NCBI GenBank assembly: GCA_023548195.1
Contig: JAJHZJ010000808.1
Coordinates: 6,936,389 to 7,000,388, forward strand
DNA from: Bettongia penicillata ogilbyi
Taxonomy: Eukaryota > Chordata > Mammalia > Diprotodontia > Potoroidae
Direction of reading: 5' to 3'
Length of the DNA: 64,000 bases
The notes below the pieces were generated by a model, which ran no database searches, had not been told where the DNA came from, and saw nothing but the letters and a program-made list of their open reading frames with translations. A program made the position numbers and the translations under genes. How positions within the stretch are numbered: the stretch's first letter is position 1; the number at the start of each line of letters is the position of its first letter. Shown one piece after another: positions 11,040-22,575 of the stretch.

Positions 11040-11344
11040 TCATTTATCAACATCAGTGTAATCCTCAACACTTTCCTTTCCCTATCCCTCTACCTGATGC
11101 CAAATCAATTATGAAAACTTATTGATTCTGCCTCTACAGCATATGTAGTGTTTTGCAAACCTTAAAGGACTAAATGAATCTTAGCTACTTTTACTATCTC
11201 TCCCATCTATTCCTTTTTCTCCACTTAAAAAGCCATCGTCTTTTCTTTTGGATGAGACAGCCCACTAAGTGGAATCTTGGCATCTATTTCCTCTGTCTAA
11301 TAAGCACTCGATACATCTGTTAAAATAATCTTCTCAAAGTAGAG

Positions 11345-11590
11345 GGAATGGAATGGACATTTATTAAGTACCTACTGTGTGCTAGGCATAATATAAGCAC
11401 CTTGCAAATATTACTTCAGGTGATCTTCACAACAATTTTGCTGTTATGATACCTATTTTACAACTGAGAAAACTAAGCTAGACAGAGGTTAAATGATTTA
11501 CTCAGGGTGACAGAACTAAGTATCTGAGTCTAGGATTTGAACTCAGGTCTTCCTAACATAAGGCTGTAGCCACTGTATCACCTAGCTGCC
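11345..11590 (-). mobile_element. MIR/core-type SINE, near full length
   Basis: On the plus strand it runs from a tail (catttattaagtacctactg, then caccttgcaaatatta) through ttacaactgagaaaactaag and a gatttgaactcagg box B to the head cacctagctgcc. At about 246 bp it is essentially complete. It sits inside the L2 and supplied the template for the duplication at 10511-10717. Confidence 0.8.
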
Positions 11591-11907
11591 ATAAAGAACA
11601 AACCTGACTGTGCTACTTCCATACTCAAGAATCTTCAATAGCTCTCTGTTATCTTTAGGACAAAGAACAAATATGACTTTACCCTATATTTACTGTTTCA
11701 TTTTATCTTTTCTCACATATATCATATATTCTGTGAGAATATATCAATGAATGTCAATGTAATTTATTTTCAGTTATTAGAATGCTTACATGCATAGTTA
11801 GTTCATGTGTCACCTGCTATAGGAAGACTTTCCTGATCCCCCTAGTTAATGCTCTGTTTTTCCTCAAATAATCTGGCATATGCAAATATCTTTATATGTA
11901 ATCTACC

Positions 11908-12171
11908 AGAGGCAGCTTAGTAGTACAGTGGATATAATGCTGGTCCTGGAGGGCAGACCTAAGTTCAAATCTGTCCTCAGACGCTAGTTGTGTGACCCTG
12001 GCTAAGTCACTTAACTTCTGTCTCCCTCAGTTTCCTCGACTATAAAATGGAGAACAGCACTTACCATGTAGTATTGCTGTGAGGATCAAATAGGATAACA
12101 TTTGTAAAAGCACTTAGCACAGTGCCTGGCACATAGTGGGTCCTATATAAATGCTTATTCCTTTATTTCCA
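11908..12171 (+). mobile_element. MIR/core-type SINE, full length
   Basis: The head gaggcagcttagtagtacag is followed by box B (gttcaaatctg), the core tgtgaccctggctaagtcac, and the tail gtgaggatcaaataggataa with cctggcacatagtgggtcc. It is inserted in the L2. Confidence 0.85.
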
Positions 12172-12260
12172 CCATCTTGTCTTAATAAGTACAGAAAACA
12201 CCCTGAGGTCAGAGACTGTATTTGGTGTTTTGGATCTTTGCCCCTAACCAGTGCTAATGG

Positions 12261-12742
12261 AATCAAATCTGATCAGATTGGTTAGCACTTTGAATGCTGA
12301 ATGGAGAGTGAGCCCAGAAAACCATAATCAGAAAAGCCAAATGGAATTCCAGGATTGAATGGTCAAGTTACGGTCACAAAAAGTTGGGAATTAAGGAAGG
12401 GGTGGGGGTGGGGGTCAGGAGTGTGATGGTCCTGAATTACACCTGCTCAGCTCAAGGATGTAATGTGATCTCTGTCCCCAGAATGCTTTCCTGAAGGTGG
12501 GAACGTGACAGATCCTTCTTTCCCTACTGTGCCTTTTCCTTTCATTACTGCATTTACTACTCTCCATGTCTGAACGAAAGCAGGACTGAGCTATTAAACT
12601 GGGTAGACAAAAATTTACTTTTACAAAAAATGTTTTGGAGACCCACTTTACAAGGTATTTATTGCAGACTCTTAGCAGGGAGAGACTGAAGGAAGACTGG
12701 TAGTCCTAGGGACAGTTTAAGGAAGAAATACATCTTTTCTAG
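12261..12742. other. Unrecognised sequence
   Basis: No gene seen. A short G-rich run (ggggtgggggtggggg) lies at 12398-12416. Confidence 0.4.
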
Positions 12743-12850
12743 CACAGTGATGGGGAACCCGCGGCCTCAAAGCCATATCATGGCTCTCTAGGTCCTCTAG
12801 TGTGACTCTTTGACTTAGTCCAAATCATATTCTGTGCCTTATCCTCATTT
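12743..12850 (+). mobile_element. hAT-type non-autonomous DNA transposon end
   Basis: A cacagtgatggggaaccc terminus is followed by ggcctcaaagccatat and ctctaggtcctctagtgtg blocks. These resemble one end of the hAT MITEs common in marsupials. The other inverted terminus is not visible, so the copy is partial or too decayed. Confidence 0.5.
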
Positions 12851-13425
12851 TAGCTAGCCCTCAGGAGGCTCCCTAAGGTTACATCAATGGATTTGAATTA
12901 TGGTGGGGTTGTCAGCACAGTTTCTCATTCTTCTTCTCTGGTTTCTTCACACTCTTTAAATCTGCATTTTGTGTCCCTACACCTGTTTCAGTCCTAGGCC
13001 CAGAACGCCTACCTCAAAGTGATGAACTGTGGTAATCCCAGGAACAAATCCTACAAGCTTTTCTTCGTTTGGGTTAGCCTTTCCTGGGGAAACAGAAGAG
13101 AAAGAATTGCTGAAGCTGCACCGTTACAGCCAGAGTGCCTATTAGAATTATATATGAATCACACAAAATGCTTACCTCTTCTTTAGTAGGGTGTAGGCCA
13201 GAGAACATAAATGTAGTCTAGACATCCTCCTTTATCCTCATCTGGATACAAGATTCATTGTTCTAGAAAGCCTTTAGCGATACCTTGGTCAGTGGTGGGG
13301 AGTGATTTTGGAATTTTATTTTTTTATGTTGCCTAATTTCAGACTGCCCAAAGCCTACCTCTCCCTTTGCCTGGCTCTGTTTCAGTATCATCTCCACAGG
13401 TGCAGATCAGTGACTTAGCTGAACC
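12851..13425. other. Unrecognised sequence
   Basis: No gene or clear repeat recognised. Confidence 0.35.
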
Positions 13426-13576
13426 TATGTGATTAGAGAGTTATCCAGGAGGCACTGAGAAATTAATGACTTGTCCGTGATCATACAGTCGTTAGGATAT
13501 ATAAATGCTGGACTTCAATCTCGATCTGCTGGGCACCAAGATTAGTCTCCCATCTACTTATATCATGCTGCCTCGA
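13426..13576 (-). mobile_element. MIR-type SINE fragment
   Basis: The reversed pattern is cactgagaaattaatgactt, tccgtgatcatacagtcgtt, a decayed box B and a head ending catgctgcct. Confidence 0.6.
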
Positions 13577-13865
13577 AGGGCAATCAGTCAAGCAGGGTAA
13601 ATGGCTACACAGACATGATGGAAGTGAAGACTCACCAGTACTAAATGATCATGATTCCTTAGTCAGTCTAGAGAGTCAAGCTGCATATTTCAAACCCAGC
13701 TAAGATCTTAAGTTCTTTTTTTTGATACTTTTGAAAACTGGGATTTCATTAGACAGTACCTTTGTTTACAACTTCACCTTGTTGTCAGGGCATGGGTTAG
13801 GGGCAGTGAAGGGGCACATCCTACAGCTTTGATAGCTTTTATTTAATTCCTGGAAACCATTTAAC
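13577..13865. other. Unrecognised sequence
   Basis: Nothing recognised. Confidence 0.3.
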
Positions 13866-14125
13866 TCTTCTGAGCTTAAGATTTTTTAATCAATAAACTA
13901 AGCTGCTTGGATTAGATCCCTTTTAAGGTCTTTTCCAACTCTAAATTTATAAGTTTGTCATTCTATGACTCCATTGACTCTGAGCTCATACACAACCCCA
14001 AATGATTAGCCAATTCAAGCAAAAACAGCTACTTAACTTCTCTCAGCCTCAGTTTCTTTATCTATAAATGAAAGAATTAGAATAGATGGCCTCTAAGGAC
14101 TCTTCCAGTGAGTGAGTGATATGTT
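13866..14125 (+). mobile_element. Two SINE 3' fragments in tandem
   Basis: Two pieces share the marsupial SINE 3' pattern 'cagtttc...atctataaa...gat(g/c)...cttccaactctaa'. One spans 13866-13965 (ggattagatccc, ccaactctaaatttat), the other 14030-14125 (cctcagtttctttatc, gatggcctctaagg). Both lack heads. Confidence 0.55.
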
Positions 14126-14159
14126 AGCAAACATGCAACAACCATCTCACTGAAAAAAG

Positions 14160-15090
14160 CATGTTTGACATACTTTTAAAAATAATTTTAATGGATATTT
14201 TCTGTTTCTCATATCACCATAGCATCCCATGAATCATTACCTATGCCCTTCTCTGAGACTTGTGAATTATGACAAATGGAATTATTTTTAGAGAGGAAAA
14301 TAAAGGCAGCACAAGTGACATTGAGAATGCCAGAAAACATATTTAATTGGATAATATGTGGGGACTTCCCACCTCCATGAAGGAGTAGGTTGGGCGTGTC
14401 TTCTGATATATTTACATTCAAGTCCTACTTTATCTTTATAGTTTTATGTCATTTACTTTTCATTTTTGGGTTCATCATTGTTCTTTCCATTTACATTGTT
14501 GTAGGTACTGGGTATATTGTTTTCATGCCTCCGTTTACTTCACTTAATATCAATTCATATAGAACTTTCCATGTTTTTCCATTTTCAACCAACATGTCAT
14601 TTCTTATAAGGCAAAAATATCCCATTTCATTCATGTATCACACTTTGCTTAGCCATTGCCCAACTGATTGGCCTCTACTAGTTATTATGCCGCTATAAAA
14701 TATTTTAGAGTACATATGGACTTTTTTCATGGCTTTCTTGTGGTCTTAGTCCAGTAATGGGGTCACTGGTCACTGGTACAGGAATTTTGATCTCTTGATA
14801 TACGTAATTCCAAAATCTTTGTACCACTTTACAGCTCTGCCAACAATGGTTGTGTGCTGCCTTCCAACATTGACTTCTGCTATTTTTTTAGCATTTTCCC
14901 TCAATTTTCGGGAAGGAATTAAAACCTCAGGGTTGTTTTGTTTGTGTTTCTTTTATTATTAGTGATTTAGAGCATTTTTAATGTGCTTGTTAGTGCTTTG
15001 TAGCTATTCTTCTGAGGACTATATTTATATCATTGAACCATTGATCTACTAAGGAATGGCTATTGTTTATACATCTTACAAACCTTTACC
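14160..15090 (-). mobile_element. L1 LINE 3' end (ORF2 C-terminus and 3'UTR)
   Basis: Read on the minus strand, this is the 3' end of a marsupial L1. The plus strand carries the reversed landmarks in order: ttacattgttgtaggtactg, tacttcacttaatatcaatt, acatgtcatttcttata, cactttgcttagccattgcc, ccagtaatggggtcactgg, ctgccaacaatggttg and ttattattagtgatttagag. It matches the plus-strand L1 at 53067-54276 in reverse. Open frames at 14209-14698 are shadows or decayed ORF2. The 5' side ends at the RTE-tailed element beginning near 15090. Confidence 0.8.
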
Positions 15091-15604
15091 TGTGAGAACT
15101 AGCACTGTGGTGAAAGGGCTTACTGAACCCTTTTCAGGGTTGCTCATCTATCTTTAGTGTCCACCTGTCACTCAACTCTTACCTGTAACTATAAGAAGCA
15201 GGAGACTCACTCCAATAAAACACAAACAAAAAACATCTTGGCAGGTGGGCTATGCCAGGTTGAGGTTAAACAAGTCTCTAGTCCATAGTTGAGTTAGGCG
15301 GGATGTCTACCCCAAGCATGTGTTCCAATGGCCATGAAAATGGCTGAAGCAGGTGCTGTGGAGAACTTAAAGCTCGGTCAAACATCGAAAATACCAAGTC
15401 ATCCACAGTATCCCAGGTCATCAGCAGTTGTTCTGACTTTTATCTTGCCATTGGACTTCAAAGACTCTGGAAAAGAGAGTGAGGCTCACAACTTTCTGCA
15501 ACTTTGCCTCACTTAAATCCAATTCCCATGCAAGTGAAGACATCACCCATCACTTCATGATGTCATTGAACCTCTTCAAAAATGAAGAACCAAGAATGAT
15601 AGTG
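15091..15604 (+). mobile_element. RTE-derived non-autonomous element, about 510 bp
   Basis: Blocks include ccaatggccatgaaaatggc, gaagcaggtgctgtggagaa, cttgccattggacttcaaag and a 3' end of tgatgtcattgaacctcttc plus aatgaagaac. That 3' end is the RTE-type tail, seen also at 9270 (reversed) and near 18910, which marks it as mobilised by RTE. It separates the L1 tail on its left from an L1/HAL1-type ORF1 fossil on its right. Confidence 0.65.
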
Positions 15605-16680
15605 TAATATAATGTAGTGGTTGGTCTAAGTCTAATTTCTGTCAGATTACTTTTCGTTTTTTCCAGAAGTTTTTGTTAAAAAGGGACATTTTCCCCTAAG
15701 TCACTTGTATTTTCTACTATATCAAAAACTCGGTTATTGAGTTTTGTTGTTGCTGAATCTCACTTGGGTTATTTAAGATCTCTTTCTTGTCTTCTGATAG
15801 TTTGGGTAGTTTATATTTTTGAAGGTATTACAGGTATATACACGTATAGGTAGTGTATCATCATGTGCTGTCCCCAATTCCTCCTACATCCCTCTTCACT
15901 ATGTCAACCAGATTTCCAAATTCACTCCTATCTCCATGTGTACATTTAGAAAGAAGTCTCTTGCTAGTCTTTCTGTTGTTACTGTTTTGTTATTTTCTGT
16001 ATTTATAGGTTCCTCTTGAATTTCTGTTGTTTTGGGTATGTATGAAGCATCTAGGCTCTTCAGTTCTGATTTTCTTTCTGAAAATGTTCCAGAGTCTTCT
16101 TCACTACTGAATGTTCATCCTCACTCCTGAATGGTTAAGCTCAGATTTTTAGGATAGGTCACTGTGGGCTGCATCCTGAGATCTAATGTTTTTCAGAATA
16201 TATTATCAATTTTCTCCTTTTTCTAGTGGGCACAGAATAGTCTTGCATTATTTGAATGTCCTTTCCCTTGAATTTGAAGGTCTTTCTCCTAATGGCTTGC
16301 AGAATCTATTGTTTCTGCATTAATTTGTTAAATTTAGCCACTATATGCCTTAGAGTTTGTAACTTTGAATTTTTTTTCCTTGGGAATAATCTGTGAATTC
16401 TTTCAATTGGAATTTCATTTTCTATGTGTAGTAGCTCAGGACAATTTTCTTCTACTGCTTTTTCATTATGGTTTTAACATTTTTTTGTCTTGTCAAGTTC
16501 TTCTGGGAGAGCTATGAACCTTAACTTATGTCTATGTATCCTGTCTTTGGGATCCATATGATTTTCTTGCAAAATTAGCATACTGTATTTTAATATTTTT
16601 GGGGTTTTTTGCTTCTCTTCTTCTATATTGTTTTTTACTTCTGTGTGCTTACATTCCTGAGAGGCTTAAATTAGCCGATT
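15605..16680 (-). mobile_element. Old L1/HAL1-type ORF1 fossil
   Basis: The reversed ORF1 pattern aligns with that at 41870-42200. Shared landmarks include a 'ggctt/ctgcagaat...ttgaatttgg/ttaaatttag' segment, gtgaattctttcaattgg and a cttctgggagagctatg-type motif. Divergence is much higher than in the other two ORF1 copies. It could be an older L1 or a HAL1; I cannot separate them by eye. Confidence 0.5.
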
Positions 16681-16765
16681 CAGGTTTTTTTTATTTCTAT
16701 TTATTATTTTTGCTACAAAGGACAGACATTCTGCTTTCAGAATTTTCACTTATCTTTTAATGGTT

Positions 16766-16955
16766 ATAAGTGATTTGAACTGTATTAAACTGGTCTGAAC
16801 TGGATTAAACCAGTTTGACCAGTTTTTAACTGGATTAAAAAAGGTTTGAATTTTTTCTACTGGTTTGAAGTAACTGGTTTTAAGGGTTGTCTTTTTTTTA
16901 CTGCTTTAAACTAATTTGAACCAGATTACATTGGTTTGAACTGGATTAAAATCAT
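16766..16955. repeat. Degenerate minisatellite, core TGGTTTGAACTGGATTAAA
   Basis: Variants of a roughly 19-base unit recur at least six times over about 190 bases (for example at 16785, 16815, 16855 and 16935). Some are in inverted orientation (aaaccagttt), which makes short inverted repeats. Confidence 0.7.
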
Positions 16956-17059
16956 AAAAATTCACATTATTTTGTGATTTTTCTATTTCATCATTTTATG
17001 TTAATATTCAATAATTTTACATTTATAATTATTTTATTTTTCAGTTATTCTATTATTTA

Positions 17060-17780
17060 TTATTTTGCTATGTTGTCATTTTACTACCTCAGTATTTATA
17101 TACCGTGAAGTTCTGTGGTGATGGGCTATTGCTGAAGCTTCAGTATGGATGCACTGGGAGTTGAAGTCACAACCTTGCACATAGGTGGACCAAGGCCACA
17201 CTGGTATCTTCTCCTTGGACTGAGGCAGCGGTGAGATTCAGTAGGTACCTGTGTGGCTACATAGACTTCTTAAAGACTGCACTGTTTTCCTCCTAGCAAA
17301 AGGAATGGGATAGGAAAGGTACCCTAATAATTTGGCTGCTTCACATAGGAGAAAGGGATTCCATCCTGTGGGCTCAATTCAAAATGCTTGTACAAAAGCT
17401 TTTGTTAAAATAATCCCATTTGCCATTGGTACATGGAATGTGCACATGCTTGTGGACAACAAGAAATCCAGTAGAACTGAACGACAAACAGCTTTTATTG
17501 TGAGAGAACTTAGCAAGTATTGCATCCTAATAGCAGCCCTGATTAAAAGAGGGCTGGCAAATGAAGGCCAGTCTATCAGAGCTGGAGGTGAATACAGGTG
17601 TTTCTGGAGTGGTCACAGTGATAGGTGCCTTTGAACAGGAATATACACATAGATGATGAGATTGATGCATTCAGTGCCAGAGCTGGGTCAATGTTTGGGA
17701 GGCCTGTATCAGCAAGCACCCCATCATATACAGCAGGGTTGCTACCACAGGTTCTTTGATCTGCTTCTCTAAAAGGAAAG
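17060..17780 (+). mobile_element. RTE-clade LINE, 5' portion
   Basis: The sequence includes a ggagttgaagtcacaacctt leader region and then an endonuclease-coding region. It is interrupted by an LTR and resumes near 18320. The middle of the ORF (most of the reverse transcriptase) is missing between the two halves, so the copy carried an internal deletion before or at LTR insertion. Confidence 0.7.
17332..17634 (+). pseudogene. RTE endonuclease domain remnant
   Basis: This encoded the N-terminal apurinic-like endonuclease that nicks target DNA for RTE LINE retrotransposition. The 100-codon open block contains IGTWNVHMLVDN, the family's TWNVRTL-like first motif. RTERQTAFIVRELSKY follows, then a decayed IAAL...LANEGQ segment and a FWSGHS motif near its end, in the order expected for RTE/BovB-type endonucleases. 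The glutamate of the usual 'AL-x-E' motif is lost (AALIKRGL), and the frame ends soon after FWSGHSDRCL. The C-terminal half of the domain is not intact. Confidence 0.75.
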
Positions 17781-17781
17781 G

Positions 17782-18245
17782 CAACTTTTGAGGGGTTAAC
17801 AATCATTTTAATCAAGCACAGGTATCATAGAAAATCAAAATAAAAATTTAAGAGAAATAAAAAATCAACAGACAATGCTTCCAAACTGCCTGATTATTAA
17901 CATACATATATTCATCTTTGCCAGAGAAGAAAGCACCAACATCTGGATTTTCATAGCTGGGGGGCTGTTTAGTGGCTTCCCGGAGTCTCATCTGGCACAC
18001 AGACAGATCTTGTTCCAAAAACTAAGCCCCCAGAGTAAAACCTCACCCTCAGAGTATTTATATACTTTTCAGAGGCAGAGGGCATGACCCTCTGACCCTG
18101 TGCCTCAATAGAAAAAACGAAAGGTACTTGGGACCCTCCTACAAAACAACTCCCCTAATCAAACTTCCCTCAGTGGGCAGGCCCATCAATGAGTGGGGAA
18201 GATCCTCCTTAATCACATTATTCAGAAGTATTATACTTCTCGGTA
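17782..18245 (-). mobile_element. Solo LTR, diverged relative of copies 1 and 2 (copy 3)
   Basis: The plus-strand right end carries ggcccatcaatgagtgggga and gatcctccttaatcacatta, matching the terminal block of the LTRs at 10270-10314 and 37950-38007 in the same orientation. The rest is more diverged. It splits the RTE copy. A short inverted repeat (agaagtat, t, atacttct) at 18224-18240 lies at its edge. Confidence 0.55.
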
Positions 18246-18319
18246 TAAACAAAAACAGGAAAAGATCCCATGTTGCTTGCCCTCACAGGGCTCTGAAAAA
18301 AAAATGTATAAGAGGAGTA

Positions 18320-18945
18320 GGCTGCCTAGCAAATTGAATATTACATGCCTATGGAACTTGGGCAGTCTACCCAGCGTCATATCAGAAAATTGAATTGCTT
18401 CCATTTGAATTGTCTTAGGAACATTTTGAACATCACCTGGCAAAATAAAGTACTAGACACTGAGGTCCTTTCTCAAGCTGAACTGGAAAGCTTTTAAACT
18501 CTACTGCAGAGAGCACAACTCCTTGGGCTGTACACATTGTTCAAATGCCAAATGTCTATTTTAATGGAGAACTCCCACTAGGCTGGAGCTCACATGGTGG
18601 TCAGTAGAAGCAGTAAAAGGATACTCTCAAGGCTTCTCTGAAGAACTTTGGAATCGATTGTGAGAAATGGGAGACACTGGCACAGGATTATCCAGTATGG
18701 CATCCTGCATCAAAGAAGGTGTGCTCTGTGAGCAAAGAATTGCTGTAACTCAAGATAAATGTAAGGTGCAAATTTAGAGACATTTTTTTCCTCCCAAATG
18801 GCCACGTGGATTATTTGTACCTGATCTGGAGCTAGAGTCTTCCAAACTCATATTGGTATAATCAGCCATTGCCAGACATATGGTACATCAACCCTGACAT
18901 CATAATGGTTCTCTTCAAGCATGAAGGACAAATAACAACTCTGTT
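18320..18945 (+). mobile_element. RTE-clade LINE, 3' portion
   Basis: It begins near catgcctatggaacttgggc and continues through attgcttccatttgaattgt, atcacctggcaaaataaagt and the TW-region (gaactttggaatcgattgtg). It ends in the RTE tail near gaaggacaaataacaac. It is collinear with the reversed copy at 9270-9905 and is the continuation of the element starting at 17060. Confidence 0.8.
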
Positions 18946-19984
18946 TATGTGCTAAAGCTCATTTTTATCTGTACTGACCTTTAAAGAGAATTCTTTAGTT
19001 TTGGGCTTTGGATTTCCTACAAATCTCAAGACAGATTCACAGTTTTGGGTGGGTACTGACTAAACACTAGCAACTCTGAGTCATAAATGAATGGTTGGTC
19101 CCTGGAGCTAAGGAAAACTGTTATAATATTCATGGAGGAGAAAAGTGAAATTGACATCATGAACATTATGAATTTAGAGGATTCAAACCATCAAGACTTG
19201 ACAGGTAAGCTCAGGTATAGCTTCTACTCAGCATACCCCACTGGAGTGCTTAGGGCCACAACAAAATCAAGCTGTTTTACCTTCCAGAGTATACTTGGAT
19301 TAAATCCATTAAAAGTAAAATGGATTTGAAAAGCAAGAGGCAGAAGAAGATCCATTCCCTCAATTTAATTCTGCCACAAAGTGGAAGCAGTAGTTTCTTT
19401 TTTTTTTTAAATGCCCCACCAAAATCATCAATAGAGTTTCTGTTTGTGAATTTTTGAAGGAATTTATCTGGGGGTCTTCAGCACTTATTTTGCTAGATGG
19501 TCCTTACTCAAGCTCCATAAGCATGGCACTTGAAAGGCAAAAGTGGTTCTAGATAATTCCTTTTTAATTATTCCAGCAGCAGAAGTAATCACTTCTGTAA
19601 ACCATGAAAGGAAAATGCCTTGGACTTTCTTGAAAACACATTTGAAGTGTAAGTCTATATATCTGTTCAATTCATTGAATAAAAATTATTTTTCAAATTA
19701 TTTTCTGAACAAAATCTAGGAACACAGATGCAAAGATGTTTCTGTAAAGAAGAGATAACATTAACAGTCCATTAAAAAAACCCTGGATAAATAGCATTAC
19801 TAAGCCAGGGATTTAGTGGCTCTTTCATTATGCATATTTATAATGCCAAATGAATTTATATTTAATCATTTTTTTCTGGTTTACAATAAGGTTTTATACA
19901 AATGTGTAAAAAGGTCCAACACATTAAAGAGTTATTTTTTCTTCTTTGAAAATCATTTTTGAATGATTTTTTTCAGTTAGTTAT
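18946..19984. other. Unrecognised AT-rich sequence
   Basis: No gene or clear repeat. An 80-codon frame at 19087-19329 has no recognisable features. Bases 19670-19960 are repeat-free and very AT-rich, with a cattatgcatatttataatg motif. Confidence 0.4.
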
Positions 19985-20125
19985 GCTTCACAACCTCTTT
20001 CAATCATTTTACAGAAAGGTAAACTGAGGTAGAGGAAATGGAATTGTACCTTGAACCCTCATGGAAGACAAATCCATGGACTGTCCGATTATCCTGCTTA
20101 ACTCCTAGATACCATCACACCACAC
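19985..20125 (-). mobile_element. MIR-type SINE fragment
   Basis: A reversed core (ttttacagaaaggtaaactg) is followed by decayed body and head. Low similarity. Confidence 0.45.
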
Positions 20126-20824
20126 TAAGAAAATATGGGGTATAAACACAAACTCAGTATCTATACCTTTCTTTGTGTTACATGATTAAAAGTAACAAAT
20201 GAAAAGTCACAGTAGGAAAATTATGCTAACTAGATTTATGAGCTCTCTGAAAGGGCATTTTCTAATTGCATTCTGTAGTCATGGTGTGGAAAAAGCAAAC
20301 ATTGGCAACTGCAGAGCTATCCTTGCTGAAAGGAATCCAAGCTGAGATGCTAGAATTTTAAATTATTGATAAACCATCTCTTTCCTTCCTCCTAACATCT
20401 CTTCTGTGAGAGGAATGAGGCAGTTCAACTTCTTCAGCTGAAGCAAAGGCAGTTCACTTCCTTTTGGGTGCTAAAGCTACCTGTAAATTGGGAATTTGTT
20501 AGTCTACAACTTTAGTCTCTTCTGTGGTGCTTTCTAGTCCAAGATTTGAAGTAAAAAATGCATATTGGGAAGGATACACTCTAAGAACAGGTTGCATTAT
20601 CTTAGATGTGTACACATTGAAGAACTGGATTGTATTGGAAAATACCAAGGAATAGTAGCAAATGATTTTTAAAAATTAAATTGAGAGATCCTTCTAAAAT
20701 ACTAGTAATTGCTAGCCTTTTGCACTGAGCAAAGGAAACAGGGAAAAGGGTGTGGGGAAGGTGAATTTTCAAAGTGGGTATCATTCAGGGTGTCATACAA
20801 AGAAAGAATTTGTCTTAAAATCTA
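20126..20824. other. Unrecognised sequence
   Basis: No gene or recognised repeat. Confidence 0.35.
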
Positions 20825-22345
20825 TAAGATCATGAAAGCTCAGAATTGGAAAGAACATCAGATGTTACCTTGTCCAACCCAAACCTGAGTAGGAATTGTA
20901 TTTAGCCTCTGTTCAAGAGTTTGGGTAATGGGGATCTCATGTATATTATACTTTTGTACAGTTTATTAGAATACTTTTTCCTTCTGTCTAGTCAAAATAT
21001 TTCTCTGCAACTTTTGCAGAATGCGATCCTAGTTCTGCTTGCTCAGGTCAAGCAAAATAAATTTATCATTGTCCCTGATGGCAACTCATCAAACACTTGA
21101 AGGTAGTGATCATGTTCCCCTTGTCTTCTCAGTTCCCTAAACATCCCCAGTCCAGTTATTAATTTTTCAGGTGACAAATTTCTAGTTCCCATTATGACAG
21201 TCAGGTCATCTCTAGACATGTCCAAACTAGCTCTTTGCTTTCCTTGAAAAACACACAGTAGTCCCGATTTGCTTTGACCAAAGCAGAATGTAACAGTACT
21301 ATACGCCTTCTGATTTTTCTCCTTTATTACTAGAGCTTAAGAGGTTTTCTTTAGTGTGTGTGCATGTGTGTATGCTTGATATGTCACAATATTTACTAAT
21401 ATCACACACACACACACACACAAATGTCTACACAAGTTTCTTCCATCCTGAACTTGCAAAATTGGCTTATTAGCCCAAGGGCAAAACTTTGAATTCGTTA
21501 CAAGTTTGGTTTGTTGGCCGTTGTTCTACCATCTTGAGACATTTTTGGATCTCTTGATTCTCCTATTCAAGTTACCAAGTTCTCACAATTTTGAAGCAAC
21601 TGTAATCTGATACCTTTATTCGAATTATTGAGAAAACTACTAAGCAGACAGAGAAACTTGTAACGTTGACTAGAAATCTCCTACCCATTTTACAATCAAC
21701 AAATATTTATAAAGTTCTTATGATCTGTAAAGTTTTGTGCTATGCTCTAGCAATACAAAAAAACTCCAAAAAACCCAAATCTTGACATCAATTCATTAAC
21801 CACTATTCTATGAATATAGTCTTTCAATAAGTTCCTGAGTGTACCTAGACAACAGTGATCTCCCCAGGCTGTATAGCACCATCTTGTCCTCCTACAGGTC
21901 ATGGAAGTTGTTTTCCAAAGTGTTGGTGAAATCTAGATATGCTATCTTTCTGTTTAATAACCCTGTCAAAAAAGGAAATGAGGTTAGTTTGACATACCTG
22001 ATTCTTAGTGGACCATTCACAACTTACAATGAACATTCCTTTTGTTTCTAAGGCACACAATTTAATTATGTATTCTACAATCTTGCCAACAATAGAATTA
22101 AAACTCTCTGCTCTATACCTTGAAGAATTTATCTCCTGCTTTTAAAAATAATATTGGATAACCTTTACCCATATCTAATCATGGGATACCTTTCCTATTT
22201 TTCACTATTTTTACATATATTGTTTTATATTTTGTTTTAAAAACCATCATCAGTGATTTAGCTGTCACATCTACAAATTCTCTGACTGGTATTCAGACCT
22301 GATGATTTAAATTCATTTAAGTTGTTTGGTACTCATTTGCTAACT
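20825..22345 (-). mobile_element. CR1/L3-type LINE fossil
   Basis: Plus-strand landmarks run in the order of a reversed CR1-superfamily 3' end. They begin with atcatgaaagctcagaattgg and cttgtccaacccaaacctga, followed by ttctctgcaacttttgcaga. Next come agtgatcatgttccccttg and ctaaacatccccagtcc. Farther right, aaaaaggaaatgaggttagt and gacatacctgattcttagtg fit the upstream ORF region. Divergence is high and a (CA)n lies inside at 21397-21422. No open frame survives. Confidence 0.65.
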
Positions 22346-22491
22346 CCTCACTTATCTTGGAATTAAAATCACTTTTTGCTTGGAAGATTATCTTCATGTA
22401 TAGAGAAAATATAAACAAAATTGGAACTGAGTAACTCTGAATTCTTTCCCTTGACCAGGATCAAACCATGTATCCTAATGTGCACTTGTTT

Positions 22492-22573
<82 letters not shown>
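22492..22573. repeat. Compound microsatellite (CTGT)n(CT)n(CA)n
   Basis: Three abutting simple arrays: CTGT at 22492-22520, CT at 22521-22538 and CA at 22539-22573. Confidence 0.95.

Positions 22574-22575
<2 letters not shown>

Larger units (their letters stand above)
11040..12260 (+). mobile_element. L2 LINE 3' half, interrupted by two SINEs
   Basis: Plus-strand L2 pieces appear in the expected order. A gattctgcctctac-type block is at about 11125, ataatcttctcaaag at 11325 and ctgactgtgctacttcc at 11605. A gaagactttcctgatcccc block follows at 11824, and gaggtcagagactgt lies near 12205. Two SINEs split it at 11345-11590 and 11908-12171. The original element continues in register on both sides of each insertion. 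Confidence 0.7.
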
